Translations under genes and position numbers: made by a program
Assembly (NCBI RefSeq): GCF_900107975.1
Contig: NZ_FNVF01000017.1
Span: 41,090-105,089 of the forward strand
DNA: 64,000 nucleotides
Source: Paenibacillus sp. UNC499MF
Lineage (GTDB): Bacteria; Bacillota; Bacilli; Paenibacillales; NBRC-103111
Direction of reading: 5' to 3'
The notes under the pieces: generated by a model
Seen by the model: only the letters and a program-made list of their open reading frames with translations
Databases searched by the model: none
Told to the model about the DNA's origin: nothing
Shown here: positions 26,420 through 35,088 of the stretch, piece after piece
How the letters are laid out: every line of letters begins with the position of its first letter
Position numbering within the stretch: the first letter of the stretch is position 1

Positions 26420-27256
26420 TCAGTCCATCCCCGAGCGCTGCATCTGCCGTTCAAGGTGAAGCGCCAGAAATCCGATCTCATCCATCGGAATCGGTTTTTG
26501 CAGATTCGCTTTGAGCAGCTCCGCCAAAAGGACCGCTTTTTGAAACGCCAGAGGATATTCCTCGCAGATTTTACCCAGCAGGGGATTCCGTATCGTTTTT
26601 TGTTCCGTAATCCGGTCGATAAGCGCTTTTAAATGAGAAATAAAACGGACGGTCGAGAAGGAATTATCGAAATCCAGGCCGAGTTCCTTCGCTCTCTCGA
26701 TTACCTGTGCGACCAGCCTGACCACCGCAAGCGCCGTGCCTTTCTCCACCTTGGTCCGGGCGGTATGAAAATGCATCGCCAGAAACGCGATTTCATCGTC
26801 CGGCAGCTTTACATCCAGATGCTGATTCAGGAAATCGATCGCCTTGCTGGCTATCCGGTATTCTTCCTCATACAAATGCTTGATCTCGTATGCGAACGGA
26901 TTGAGAATATGAACCCCCCGCTTGCAGCGTTCCACAGCAAAGTTGATATGATCGACAAGCGCGGCGTGAATCGTTTCGGAAAATTCCCCTTCCAGATGAC
27001 CCTGCGCGTAAGCGATCACTTCTTCCGTAATCCCGATAATTTTGACGTCGACGGCGTGAAGAATATGCTCGTAATGCTCCAGCACTTCCGAGGTATGCAG
27101 AAGAAATTCCTGCGAAATGTCGGCGTCCTGTATAATCATGCCCGGTACCTTTTTGAATCCGATTCCTTTGCCGAACGCAATTGAATTTTTGCCGGTCGAA
27201 AGCTTCGTCATGACTACATTATGGGAAAGCACGTGAATGATTTTTCTTTGAATCAT
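26420..27256 (-). CDS. BglG/GlcT-type transcription antiterminator
   Basis: This 278-residue protein has an N-terminal RNA-binding CAT domain (residues 1-55, MIQRKIIHVLSHNVVM, SIAFGKGIGF) and two PTS-regulation domains, PRD1 (about 65-170, with His in LVDHINFA and MHFHTAR) and PRD2 (about 172-275, with His in RFISHLKALIDRI and LALHLERQ). Such proteins bind an RAT hairpin in the leader RNA and stop early termination, under control of phosphorylation by the PTS. The ATG at 27256 follows GGAGG by eight bases. It is the last gene of the ABC-PTS operon and should act on the leader at 32127-32196. Confidence 0.9.
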   Translation of the reverse strand: MIQRKIIHVLSHNVVMTKLSTGKNSIAFGKGIGFKKVPGMIIQDADISQEFLLHTSEVLEHYEHILHAVDVKIIGITEEVIAYAQGHLEGEFSETIHAALVDHINFAVERCKRGVHILNPFAYEIKHLYEEEYRIASKAIDFLNQHLDVKLPDDEIAFLAMHFHTARTKVEKGTALAVVRLVAQVIERAKELGLDFDNSFSTVRFISHLKALIDRITEQKTIRNPLLGKICEEYPLAFQKAVLLAELLKANLQKPIPMDEIGFLALHLERQMQRSGMD

Positions 27257-27271
27257 AAGGTTCTCCTCCAT

Positions 27272-28705
27272 CTATGCAGCTAAGCGTTTGGCAATGGATT
27301 CCTTAATCAGTTCCGAGTCCGTTCCGAAAATAACGTGCACGTGTCCCTTTCCCATGTTCATAATTCCGAATGCACCCAGTTCCTTCAGTTTTTCTTCCTC
27401 CACATGCTCGGCTTCTTTAAGCCACAGCCTCAGCCGGGTAATGCAGGAATCCACTTTGATGATATTGTCGATGCCGCCTACGCTGTTTACGATTGCCGTA
27501 ATCCGTTCCTCCTCCGGTGGCGGAGCCGAAGAGACGATCGCCGCGGCCAGACCGGGAAAATCTTCTTCCCTGCCCGGGGTTTTCAGTTTAAAGGCTTTAA
27601 TGAGAAACAGGAACAACCCGTAATAGACGACAAAATAGACCGCTCCGATGATCAGAAACATAAAAGGAAATTCCTTTAATTTCCAATTCAACAGTAAATC
27701 GATAATTCCTCCTGAAAAACTGAAACCGAGCTTAATATTGAACAGATGCATGAGCAGCATCGCCAGACCGTTCAGTACCGCATGGACTCCGTAAAGTAGG
27801 GGTGCCGCGAACATAAACGAAAATTCCAGCGGCTCCGTCACCCCGGTGAGCATCGAGGTAAGGGCGGCGCTGTAAAGCAGGGCCGCCGCTTTGTTCCGTT
27901 TCTCCGGCAGCGCGCATTTGATCATGGCCAAGGCGGCCGCCGGCAGACCGAATATCATCGTCGGGAAAAAGCCGCTCATAAACATGCCCGCGCTCGGATC
28001 GCCCGCGTTGTAACGGGTCATATCGCCATGAACATAGGTTCCGGGAGCCGTCATGAACTCCCCCACCTGAAACCACACAATACTGTTCAGAATATGGTGA
28101 AGACCCGTAACGAGGAGAAGCCGGTTCAGAAAGCCGTACATAAATACGCCGATTCCCCCGGCATCTACGATCCAAAGACCCGCATCCCGGATCACCTCCT
28201 GAACCGGCGGCCAGATCAGTCCCATAATTCCGCCCATGACGACCATAACGAGCGAGGTAATGATCGGCACAAAGCGCCGGCCTCCGAAAAACATGAGATA
28301 ATCCGGCAGCTTGATGTTATGAAACCGGTTGAACAGCATTACGGTGATAAGGCCCGTCATCATTCCTCCGAGCACGCCCATATCCAGATGGGCTCCGGGA
28401 ATGGACTGCTCCGCGGGTACGCTTTCAAAAATAGCAAGCGCTCTCACAAATACGACGTATCCCACCGTTGCGGCGAGCGCCGCCACTCCTTGACCGGACG
28501 TCATGCCGATCGCGATGCCGATCGCAAACAGCAGAGGAAGGTTATCCACAATAGCCTGCCCGCCGGCGCTGAATATTTTGGAGATGAAGATCAGAAAAGG
28601 ATCCTCGAAAGTAAAAGCGCCGAGCCGCTGCAAAATTGCGGCGGCCGGCAGGACGGCAATCGGTATCATCAGAGACCGGCCGACTTTTTGAAGCGTATGC
28701 AGCAT
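27272..28705 (-). CDS. nagP: PTS EIICB transporter, N-acetylglucosamine type
   Basis: This 477-residue membrane protein has an EIIC domain (about residues 1-370) and an EIIB domain (about 390-475) with the phosphocysteine in KVDSCITRLRL. It has no EIIA domain and would borrow one. The EIIC signatures YVHGDMTRYNAGD, AGMFMSGFFPTMIFGLPAAALAM and GVTEPLEFSFMFAAPLLY are closest in my memory to NagE/NagP, so GlcNAc is the likely substrate, with glucosamine or glucose possible. It would import and phosphorylate GlcNAc for NagA and NagB (46299-48220). The antiterminator gene follows after 15 bp. Confidence 0.85.
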   Translation of the reverse strand: MLHTLQKVGRSLMIPIAVLPAAAILQRLGAFTFEDPFLIFISKIFSAGGQAIVDNLPLLFAIGIAIGMTSGQGVAALAATVGYVVFVRALAIFESVPAEQSIPGAHLDMGVLGGMMTGLITVMLFNRFHNIKLPDYLMFFGGRRFVPIITSLVMVVMGGIMGLIWPPVQEVIRDAGLWIVDAGGIGVFMYGFLNRLLLVTGLHHILNSIVWFQVGEFMTAPGTYVHGDMTRYNAGDPSAGMFMSGFFPTMIFGLPAAALAMIKCALPEKRNKAAALLYSAALTSMLTGVTEPLEFSFMFAAPLLYGVHAVLNGLAMLLMHLFNIKLGFSFSGGIIDLLLNWKLKEFPFMFLIIGAVYFVVYYGLFLFLIKAFKLKTPGREEDFPGLAAAIVSSAPPPEEERITAIVNSVGGIDNIIKVDSCITRLRLWLKEAEHVEEEKLKELGAFGIMNMGKGHVHVIFGTDSELIKESIAKRLAA

Positions 28706-28749
28706 GTTTGCTCACCTTTTTTCATGTTGCGGAGAAAAGCGGCGGGCCG

Positions 28750-29595
28750 TTATTTGACCGCACCCGCTGTAATTCCGCTGGCAATTTGGCGCTGAAAAAT
28801 GAGATAGAAAATCATGACCGGCACCATGGAAATGAGAAGCGCCGCAAACAGCGGACCCCATTCCGTCCGGTACTGCATCTCCCCCTGCATAACGGCAATG
28901 CCCACAGGAAGAGTGTATTTGGAAGGTTCGCTGTTGAGTACGACACCGAGAATGTATTCATTCCATGTATTCAGCACGTTGATAATGCTGACGGAAATGA
29001 GTCCCGGCTTGGCGAGAGGCATCATAATGCGGAAGAAAATGCCGTAGTAAGAGGCGCCGTCCATCATGGCCGCTTCCTCGATTTCAGACGGCAGCGTTTT
29101 GAAGAATCCGACCAGGACAAACACGCTGAACGGAATGGTAGAAACTGTGTATACGATGATAAGCCCAAGAAGGGAATTGGTCAATCCCATATCGCTCATC
29201 AGGAAGAACAAGGGAATCATCCCGAGGAACATGGGGATCATCATCGAAGCGATATACACGTAATAGAGGACGCCGCTTCCCTTGAAAGCAAACCTGGCCA
29301 GTATGTACGCCGTCATTGCGGAAAGCACGAGACCGGCCAAGACACTGACAACCGTAACAATGATCGAGTTCATAAAATAGCCGCCGAACTGGTATTTATC
29401 CCAAACGTAACTGAAGTTGGAGAACAACAGCGGAAATGTGGGTAGATGCCACGGTTTACCCTGGAAAAACTGCTGGTTATCCTTCAAGGAGCCGAGTACG
29501 GTCCAGATGAGCGGGTAAAGCACCATGATCGCCCACACGATTAAAAGCAGGTTGACGACTATGCGCCAAAACGGGTTTTTCAGTCCATCACTCAT
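28750..29595 (-). CDS. Carbohydrate ABC transporter permease (MalG type)
   Basis: This 281-residue protein has six membrane segments and the permease EAA loop (EAAMMDGASYYGIFFRIMMPLAKPGL), which docks the ATPase. It is the MalG-type partner of the next upstream permease. No ATPase gene is in the operon; a shared MsmX-like ATPase elsewhere is typical in Firmicutes. It ends 44 bp before the PTS gene, with no terminator between them. Confidence 0.9.
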   Translation of the reverse strand: MSDGLKNPFWRIVVNLLLIVWAIMVLYPLIWTVLGSLKDNQQFFQGKPWHLPTFPLLFSNFSYVWDKYQFGGYFMNSIIVTVVSVLAGLVLSAMTAYILARFAFKGSGVLYYVYIASMMIPMFLGMIPLFFLMSDMGLTNSLLGLIIVYTVSTIPFSVFVLVGFFKTLPSEIEEAAMMDGASYYGIFFRIMMPLAKPGLISVSIINVLNTWNEYILGVVLNSEPSKYTLPVGIAVMQGEMQYRTEWGPLFAALLISMVPVMIFYLIFQRQIASGITAGAVK

Positions 29596-29608
29596 GCATA
29601 TAACCCCT

Positions 29609-30562
29609 CTACGAAATTTCTAACGGTTCTCTTTTCATAATCCGCTGCAAGGCAACCGTCGTTACCAGAGATACAACGAGCGTTAATACGCCGATCGCGG
29701 CCGCATAGCTCAGGTGATACTGCCTGAAGCCCTGCTGGTACAAGTAGGAGCCCAGTACCTGGGTCGCATTGTCCGGCCCGCCCTCTGTCATAATCGAGAC
29801 GATGATAAAGGAGCCGTTGAGCGTAGTCATCACGATCCAGATGACGGAGGTTTGAATCTGCTCCCATGTCAGCGGAAGCGTAATGTGCCAGAACTGCTGC
29901 CACTGTGTGGCGCCGTCGAGCCCTGCGGCTTCGTACAGCGAGTCCGGGATGCTCAAAATTCCCGCGATGAGAAGCAGGGTACAGAAACCGACGCCGGCCC
30001 AGATCGAAGGCGGAAGGAGCGCCCACATCGCCGTTGCCGCATCTCCCAGCCAAGGGAATATGAAATCCTCCTTTTTGATCGCACCGATCAGAGAGTTCAG
30101 AAAGCCCAGGTTCGGGTTGTAGACGTAGCGCCACAGCACGCCGACGACTACGACGGAAATCACGTTCGGGAGGAAGAAAATAGCCCGGTAGAACCCGGAG
30201 CCTTTAATTTTGAGACGGGTAAGCGAGACTGCAAAAAACAGGGCAAGCACCATAAAGCCGATCACTTTGCCCGCAACCAGAAAATAATCGTTCAGCAGGG
30301 CCTTCGGTATAATGGGGTCCTTGAACATTTCTTTAAAATTGTCCAGCCCGATAAAATTGTAATCCATGGAGCCGCCGGACCAGTCGAACAAGCTGAGATA
30401 GATGCCTTTCAGCATCGGGTAAACGGTGAATACGAGATAGAGCAGCAGAGTCGGAAGGATAAAAGATGCAATAAACAGATTGCGTCTTACCTTGGAGCGT
30501 CCGCTCTTCGGCTTTTTCGCCACGATGGCTCCGGCCGGGTTAGTGACAGGTGTTCCTTTCAT
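29609..30562 (-). CDS. Carbohydrate ABC transporter permease (MalF type)
   Basis: This 317-residue permease has an N-terminal segment ahead of the LFIASFILPTLLLYLVFTVYPM helix and the EAA loop (YEAAGLDGATQWQQFWHITLPL). I moved the start to ATG 30562, with GGAGG seven bases upstream, instead of the longer frame to 30697, which would run through the hairpin after the binding-protein gene. It pairs with the MalG-type permease 13 bp downstream. Confidence 0.9.
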   Translation of the reverse strand: MKGTPVTNPAGAIVAKKPKSGRSKVRRNLFIASFILPTLLLYLVFTVYPMLKGIYLSLFDWSGGSMDYNFIGLDNFKEMFKDPIIPKALLNDYFLVAGKVIGFMVLALFFAVSLTRLKIKGSGFYRAIFFLPNVISVVVVGVLWRYVYNPNLGFLNSLIGAIKKEDFIFPWLGDAATAMWALLPPSIWAGVGFCTLLLIAGILSIPDSLYEAAGLDGATQWQQFWHITLPLTWEQIQTSVIWIVMTTLNGSFIIVSIMTEGGPDNATQVLGSYLYQQGFRQYHLSYAAAIGVLTLVVSLVTTVALQRIMKREPLEIS

Positions 30563-30591
30563 GCGTGAACCTCCGCTTTCCTGGGAACGAC

Positions 30592-30617
30592 AATAAGGGA
30601 ATTCGCATTCCCTTATT
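30592..30617 (-). promoter_or_regulatory. Intercistronic stem-loop after the binding-protein gene
   Basis: AATAAGGGAAT and ATTCCCTTATT form a perfect 11-bp stem with a 4-base loop and no T run. Hairpins here, as between malE and malF, typically protect upstream mRNA and raise binding-protein yield over permeases. Confidence 0.6.
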
Positions 30618-30639
30618 ATCACTCCGGAGATATGGGTGC

Positions 30640-32001
30640 TTATTTTTTCAATTTGGCGCGCTGCTTGGCTGCTTCGTCTTCCATACGTTTCGCCCACTCT
30701 TCTTTGGTGATCGTGCCTTGAGTCAGAGCCAGCGTGGAATCGTTACGCACTTTTTTGAGGTCTTCCGGAATAACCGGTTCCGGTGCTACGACCGTTTCCG
30801 GGGAGCTGTAGGATTTGATGGCCGTTTTGGCCAGGTTGCTTGCGGACGTGTTGTCGAGGTTCGTTTTCACGTTAAGCAGAGCGCCTGTCGCTTCCGCCCA
30901 TTTTCCCGCCTGCTTCTCTGTAAAAATAAACTGGATGAACGCTTTTGCCGCTTCCGGGTTTTTCGCTTTTTTAGCGATACCCATCGTGGCCGTAGTCGGA
31001 ATCGCTACGTTTTTGCCGCCTTTTTCCTGGGTAACGGACGGAATAAATCCGAATTCGAAGCCCTGCGGGACGTCTTTCTTCATTTCGTTCTCGACCCAGA
31101 GTCCGTTCGGGATAAAGGCCGCTTTATGCTGCAGGAACTGCGTTTGGGAATCCGTATGGTTCAAAGCGACGGAGCCCTTGTCGATAAAGCCCTTATCACG
31201 CATTTGAATGATCTTATCAAGCGCTTTCATAACCGGTTCGCTTTTGAATACGCCTTCTTCCATGTTGTTGATTTTCTTGATGATGGACGTATCGTAGTTG
31301 TTCGCCGCAACGGTTGCGGAATCCAGGAATGCGCCGTTAATGTAGTACGGGTACACGCCGGTGTGAATGTAGACGCTCATCTTGCCGGAAGCTTTGATTT
31401 TGTCGCCTACAGCCAGGAAGCTTTCCCAGTCCTTCGGCTCTTCCCAGTTGTTTTTCTTGAATTCGGCGCGGTCCCAGAACGTTCCCCAAGAACCGAATAC
31501 GAGCGGAACGTCGTAGTATTTGCCTGCTTCGTATTCTTCCGGCTTGGAAATGAACAGGTCCATAATGTTTTTGCCGTCCGCGTTCTTGGCGGTTTTCAGC
31601 CAGTCGGTAATGTCCATAAGCTGGCCGTCCTGGTACATCGTTCTCGCGTTGGCGCCTGCGCCGTCGATATAAACCACGTCCGGCGGATTGCCTTGAATCC
31701 AGCGGGGTTTCATCTGATCGTTGATCTTGGCTCCCGCAGACTGCTTGATTTTCAGATCCGGGTTGGCTTTCTGAAACTCGTCGATTGCCGCTTTCCACCA
31801 GGTATCTCCGTATCCGCCGACAAAATACTGGATTTCGAACTCACCGGTCAGTTTCTTGCCCGCTTCTCCCGTGCCCGCGTTAGAGGACGCTCCCGGGGTA
31901 GCTGTCGGCGTAGTCGTTGTGCTTGTCTTGCTGCATCCTGCCGCGATTGCGGATACCATCATCAAAGAAAGTCCCATGTTGAGCCATTTGTTTCTTTTCA
32001 T
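30640..32001 (-). CDS. Carbohydrate ABC transporter substrate-binding lipoprotein
   Basis: This 453-residue protein is a family 1 solute-binding protein. It has a lipoprotein signal with lipobox AIAAGC (Cys about residue 22), a Ser/Thr-rich linker, and the mature domain with GNPPDVVYIDG and GFEFGFIPSV. Some features recall the NgcE-type GlcNAc/chitobiose binders, which would fit the PTS gene in the same operon, but the sugar is inferred. The ATG at 32001 follows AAGGAG at 11 bases; an upstream GTG overlaps that site. It is the first gene of a five-gene operon. Confidence 0.88.
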   Translation of the reverse strand: MKRNKWLNMGLSLMMVSAIAAGCSKTSTTTTPTATPGASSNAGTGEAGKKLTGEFEIQYFVGGYGDTWWKAAIDEFQKANPDLKIKQSAGAKINDQMKPRWIQGNPPDVVYIDGAGANARTMYQDGQLMDITDWLKTAKNADGKNIMDLFISKPEEYEAGKYYDVPLVFGSWGTFWDRAEFKKNNWEEPKDWESFLAVGDKIKASGKMSVYIHTGVYPYYINGAFLDSATVAANNYDTSIIKKINNMEEGVFKSEPVMKALDKIIQMRDKGFIDKGSVALNHTDSQTQFLQHKAAFIPNGLWVENEMKKDVPQGFEFGFIPSVTQEKGGKNVAIPTTATMGIAKKAKNPEAAKAFIQFIFTEKQAGKWAEATGALLNVKTNLDNTSASNLAKTAIKSYSSPETVVAPEPVIPEDLKKVRNDSTLALTQGTITKEEWAKRMEDEAAKQRAKLKK

Positions 32002-32029
32002 GTGTACAAACACTCCTTAAAGGTTCTTT

Positions 32030-32043
32030 TGTAATCGGTTTCA
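32030..32043 (-). promoter_or_regulatory. cre site (CcpA box) in the operon leader
   Basis: On the minus strand TGAAACCGATTACA fits the cre consensus TGWAANCGNTNWCA at every defined position. It lies about 190 bp downstream of the promoter and just before the first gene, where bound CcpA would act as a roadblock. Confidence 0.7.
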
Positions 32044-32099
32044 AACTGAAGCGGTCCCCCTGATGCTTTGTCAATCAACGCCTTCTTACCGGGAGTTCC

Positions 32100-32109
32100 T
32101 CACCTCCTT
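32100..32109 (-). promoter_or_regulatory. Full-length Shine-Dalgarno motif in the leader
   Basis: AAGGAGGTGA on the minus strand is a complete complement of the 16S rRNA 3' end, about 90 bases before the first gene. Only a five-codon GTG ORF starts within it, so its role is unclear. Confidence 0.4.
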
Positions 32110-32126
32110 AGCGGCCCCGGAACAAC

Positions 32127-32176
32127 AAAAAAAGGACATAGTCAAAGAAGCAAAATCACTTCTTTAACTAATGCCC
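32127..32176 (-). terminator. Leader terminator (attenuator) of the ABC-PTS operon
   Basis: On the minus strand GGGCATTAGTTAAAGAAG pairs with CTTCTTTGACTATGTCC over almost its whole length, with an 8-base loop and a run of seven T. It lies between promoter and first gene, so it can only be a conditional terminator. Confidence 0.85.
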
Positions 32177-32196
32177 TTTCGGTAACATGTTAAAGT
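32169..32196 (-). promoter_or_regulatory. RAT-like antiterminator element
   Basis: The minus strand reads TGTTACCGAAAGGGCATTAG here. It partly resembles the RAT sequences bound by SacY/LicT (TGTTAC...AAAG..GGCA) and overlaps the 5' arm of the leader terminator, which is the usual arrangement. The operon's own antiterminator is the likely binder. Confidence 0.45.
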
Positions 32197-32241
32197 TTGG
32201 GTATGTAGTTGTCGGGGTGAAGCTAATTTGAAATTACTTAC

Positions 32242-32270
32242 ATCTTACAAGGACTTTAGTCTCCCGTCAA
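32242..32270 (-). promoter_or_regulatory. Promoter of the ABC-PTS operon
   Basis: TTGACG (32265-32270) and TAAGAT (32242-32247) on the minus strand are exactly 17 bp apart. Transcription would start near 32235 and produce a leader of about 235 bases. Confidence 0.75.
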
Positions 32271-32531
32271 TCCTTTTGTTTACACTTTGTCCATATTTGT
32301 CATCCTGTGCCGCTTCTTCTCCCAGCCGCCGGCAGGGAATTCAGCTTCTCCCCTAATCCCCCTTTCGCGCAGGTCATTCCGCCTAGTACTTCCCCCGCCA
32401 AGTCATTCCGAAAGCAGGCTGAAACCTGACATTCGCCCTTGCACCAAGGGATATATGTCCTCATATGATGGAGTAATTCTTTAGTTTCAGCCGACGGTAC
32501 CGCCGGTACCGCAAAGCGAAGGAGCTTTTCT

Positions 32532-33917
32532 ATGACCCGCATCGTCCATGTCCGCAGCCTCGATCCCGCCCTCTACGAAGACGAGCGGACCGTACTGCTC
32601 AGCGCGGGGATGATCCGGGCGTGCCGGTTGGCCGCGGACAGCACCGTCAAGTTCCGCTTCGGTTCCGCGTCCTGCGAAGGGCTGGTCCGGACGGCTGCGG
32701 CGCCGGCCGCGAGTCCCGGCGAAGAGCTTGGCCTGCATCCGGAGCTGGCGCGCCGGCTCGGCATCCGCGGCGGGTGCAGGCTCTCGCTCGTGTACCAGCC
32801 CTCCGCCGCCACGCTTTACGCGGGTCCGCTCGTCGGCGTTCTGCTCAGCCGGCTTTACCCGTCTCAGGAAATGCCATTCGGTTCCATGACGGCTTTTTGC
32901 CGGGAACTGGGCAAAGCGGGCGAGGAAGCCGGGGTCAGCCTGTTCTTTTTCTCTCCCGAAGAAATGCACACCTTTCCCGATCTGGCGGGCCTGTATTTCG
33001 ACGGAGAATGGCGAAAAGGAGTTTTCCCCGTCCCGCACGTCATATACAACCGGCTGACTTCACGAAAATACGAAAACAAACCCGAAGTCCAGCATTTTCT
33101 CAAAGCCGTTCAACTGCGTCACCAGACGCGCATTTTCAACGATAAATACCTGGATAAGAACGCCGTATTCTCCGCTCTGGGCGGTGAAGCCTCTCTCCGG
33201 GACTGTCTGCCGGAGTCTCATCCTTTCTCCAACTATCACATGCTGAAGGCCATGTCAGGCCGGCACCCTGTCCTTTTTATAAAACCGGCCTCAGGCAGTC
33301 TCGGCAAAGGAATTTTCCGCCTGCACGTCCGGGAGGACGGAAGCTGCGAAGTCCGGTTCTCCGCGCTCAGCGGAACCGTGGCGCTTCACTATCCCGATCT
33401 TTTCGAAGCCTATTCCCATATGGCGGGAAAAATCCGGACACAGGCTTATCAGATCCAGGAAGGTCTGGATCTGATGACGATCGGCGGCCGCCCCGTCGAT
33501 TTCCGCGCCCTCGTACAAAGAGACGGCGATGGAGAATGGGTGCTGAGCTCCATCGTGGCCCGGATCGCGGCCGAGCAGCACTTCGTCTCCAACCTTGCGA
33601 GAGGCGGAACGATGACGGCCGTGCAGGAAGCGCTGGCGGGGTCTTCTTTGGCCTCACGCAAAGGGAGCATCCAGCGTACTTTAAAAAGCACGGCGCTGAC
33701 AGTCGCTCAGGCTATCGGCAGCAACGTCAAGGGAACGTTCGGGGAGCTGGGCGTGGACCTGGCTCTGGACGCGGCCGGCCGGGTAAAACTGCTGGAAGTG
33801 AACTCAAAGCCTTCCCGCGAGGAATTCTCTCTTCCCTCCGCGTCCGACGAAGCGCTTGCACGGCCCTCCGTCAGGCGTCTCCTTGAATATGCCGTTTATT
33901 TGGCCGGCTTTATGTAA
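32532..33917 (+). CDS. YheC/YheD family ATP-grasp protein, long form (1 of 4)
   Basis: This 461-residue protein has an N-terminal extension of about 110 residues (beta-rich, LGLHPELARRLGIRGGCRLSL) and a YheC/YheD ATP-grasp domain. ATP-grasp marks are FIKPASGSLGKGIFRL, DFRALVQRDGDGEWVLSSIVARI and the metal-binding GELGVDLAL...LLEVNSKPSREEF. The family is linked to the spore coat in Bacillus; the ligation substrates are unknown. AAGGAG precedes the ATG. Two tandem 9-bp palindromic repeats (CGGTACCGC, 32495-32512) lie just upstream. It is the first of four paralogues in one operon. Confidence 0.88.
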   Translation: MTRIVHVRSLDPALYEDERTVLLSAGMIRACRLAADSTVKFRFGSASCEGLVRTAAAPAASPGEELGLHPELARRLGIRGGCRLSLVYQPSAATLYAGPLVGVLLSRLYPSQEMPFGSMTAFCRELGKAGEEAGVSLFFFSPEEMHTFPDLAGLYFDGEWRKGVFPVPHVIYNRLTSRKYENKPEVQHFLKAVQLRHQTRIFNDKYLDKNAVFSALGGEASLRDCLPESHPFSNYHMLKAMSGRHPVLFIKPASGSLGKGIFRLHVREDGSCEVRFSALSGTVALHYPDLFEAYSHMAGKIRTQAYQIQEGLDLMTIGGRPVDFRALVQRDGDGEWVLSSIVARIAAEQHFVSNLARGGTMTAVQEALAGSSLASRKGSIQRTLKSTALTVAQAIGSNVKGTFGELGVDLALDAAGRVKLLEVNSKPSREEFSLPSASDEALARPSVRRLLEYAVYLAGFM

Positions 33918-33938
33918 ACCAGGAAGGCGGTGGGGCGT

Positions 33939-35084
33939 GTGGATCATGCAGCGAATCGGTATCTTGGCGTTTTGACCTCACCGGGCAAGGAAGCGCCCGC
34001 CGGAGATTCCGAGCCCTTTTTCCGGAGGCTGAGCCTGCATGGGGCGGCGGCAGGGATCGAGGTCATCGTGTTCAGCCCCGATGGAATCTCTTTCGAGTAC
34101 GAGACGGTGGACGGCTTCCTGTACAATCCGGCGGAATCCGCCTGGAGAGAAGGCACCTTCCCTCTTCCCGCCGTCCTTTATGACCGCTGCTTTTGCTCAA
34201 GTGCCGCGGAGCAGCGGCTTTACCGCCGGCAGCTGAACCGGCTTCACGGGCTGCCCGGCATCCGGTTTCTGGGCGGAGGCCTCCGCGGCAAATGGGACGT
34301 CCAGCGCCTGCTGGCCGCCGACCCGGCTCTTGCCCCGCATTTGCCGCTTACCCGCCGCCTGACTGCGATGCGCCGGCTTGAACGGTGGCTGGAGCTTTAC
34401 GGCGCCGCGTTTCTAAAGCCCGAAGGGGGCATGCACGGCAAAGGCGCCCTGCATGTTTACCGGAGTCCCGGCTCGGATTATCCCTGGAGCGTACGCGGCC
34501 GCGACCGGGCGAATCGTCCGGTGCGGCATGATTTCGGCACGGTGCAGGAGATGCTGGGCTGGGTCCGCGGCTTCATAGGCAATCGCCGTTACTTGCTCCA
34601 GCAGTATCTGCCGCTGACTACCACGGACGGTACGGCTTACGATATCCGTTCTCTTATGCAAAAAGACGGACGCGGCCTGTGGAAGCTGACCGGGATGGTT
34701 GTTCGCACAGGCGGTCCGGGGAGCGTCACATCGAACCTCCACGGCGGCGGCACCGCCCGCGCGGCCGAAGCTTTTCTGAAGGAACAGTTTCCAGCCCGGG
34801 CGTCCGGCAGGCTGATGAAAACTCTGTCCGTTTTATCCCATCGAATTGCGCTTATTCTGGAATCGTCGCATGGGCGTCTGGCCGAGCTGGGCATCGATTT
34901 CGGCGTTTGCCGGGATGGACGCATCCACATTCTGGAGGTTAATTCCAAGCCCGGCAGAGCAGCCTTCCAGAGCATTGACGGCGGAGAAACCGCCCGCTCA
35001 GCCGCCTCTAATCCGGTCCGGTATGCCGCCTATTTGCTGAGAACGCAGCGGGAACCGGCAGGGGCAACAAGTTTAGGAGGGTAA
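33939..35084 (+). CDS. YheC/YheD family ATP-grasp protein, short form (2 of 4)
   Basis: This protein of about 381 residues lacks the N-terminal extension and starts directly with RYLGVLTSPGK. It keeps FLKPEGGMHGKGALHVY, DIRSLMQKDGRGLWKLTGMVVR and ELGIDFGV...HILEVNSKPGRA, so the ATP-grasp site looks intact. I chose the GTG at 33939, 11 bases after AGGAAGG; a GTG at 33930 is also in frame but too close to it. It starts 21 bp after the first paralogue. The 4-bp gap to the next gene and the shared strand mark a single operon. Confidence 0.85.
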   Translation: MDHAANRYLGVLTSPGKEAPAGDSEPFFRRLSLHGAAAGIEVIVFSPDGISFEYETVDGFLYNPAESAWREGTFPLPAVLYDRCFCSSAAEQRLYRRQLNRLHGLPGIRFLGGGLRGKWDVQRLLAADPALAPHLPLTRRLTAMRRLERWLELYGAAFLKPEGGMHGKGALHVYRSPGSDYPWSVRGRDRANRPVRHDFGTVQEMLGWVRGFIGNRRYLLQQYLPLTTTDGTAYDIRSLMQKDGRGLWKLTGMVVRTGGPGSVTSNLHGGGTARAAEAFLKEQFPARASGRLMKTLSVLSHRIALILESSHGRLAELGIDFGVCRDGRIHILEVNSKPGRAAFQSIDGGETARSAASNPVRYAAYLLRTQREPAGATSLGG

Positions 35085-35088
35085 CCCA

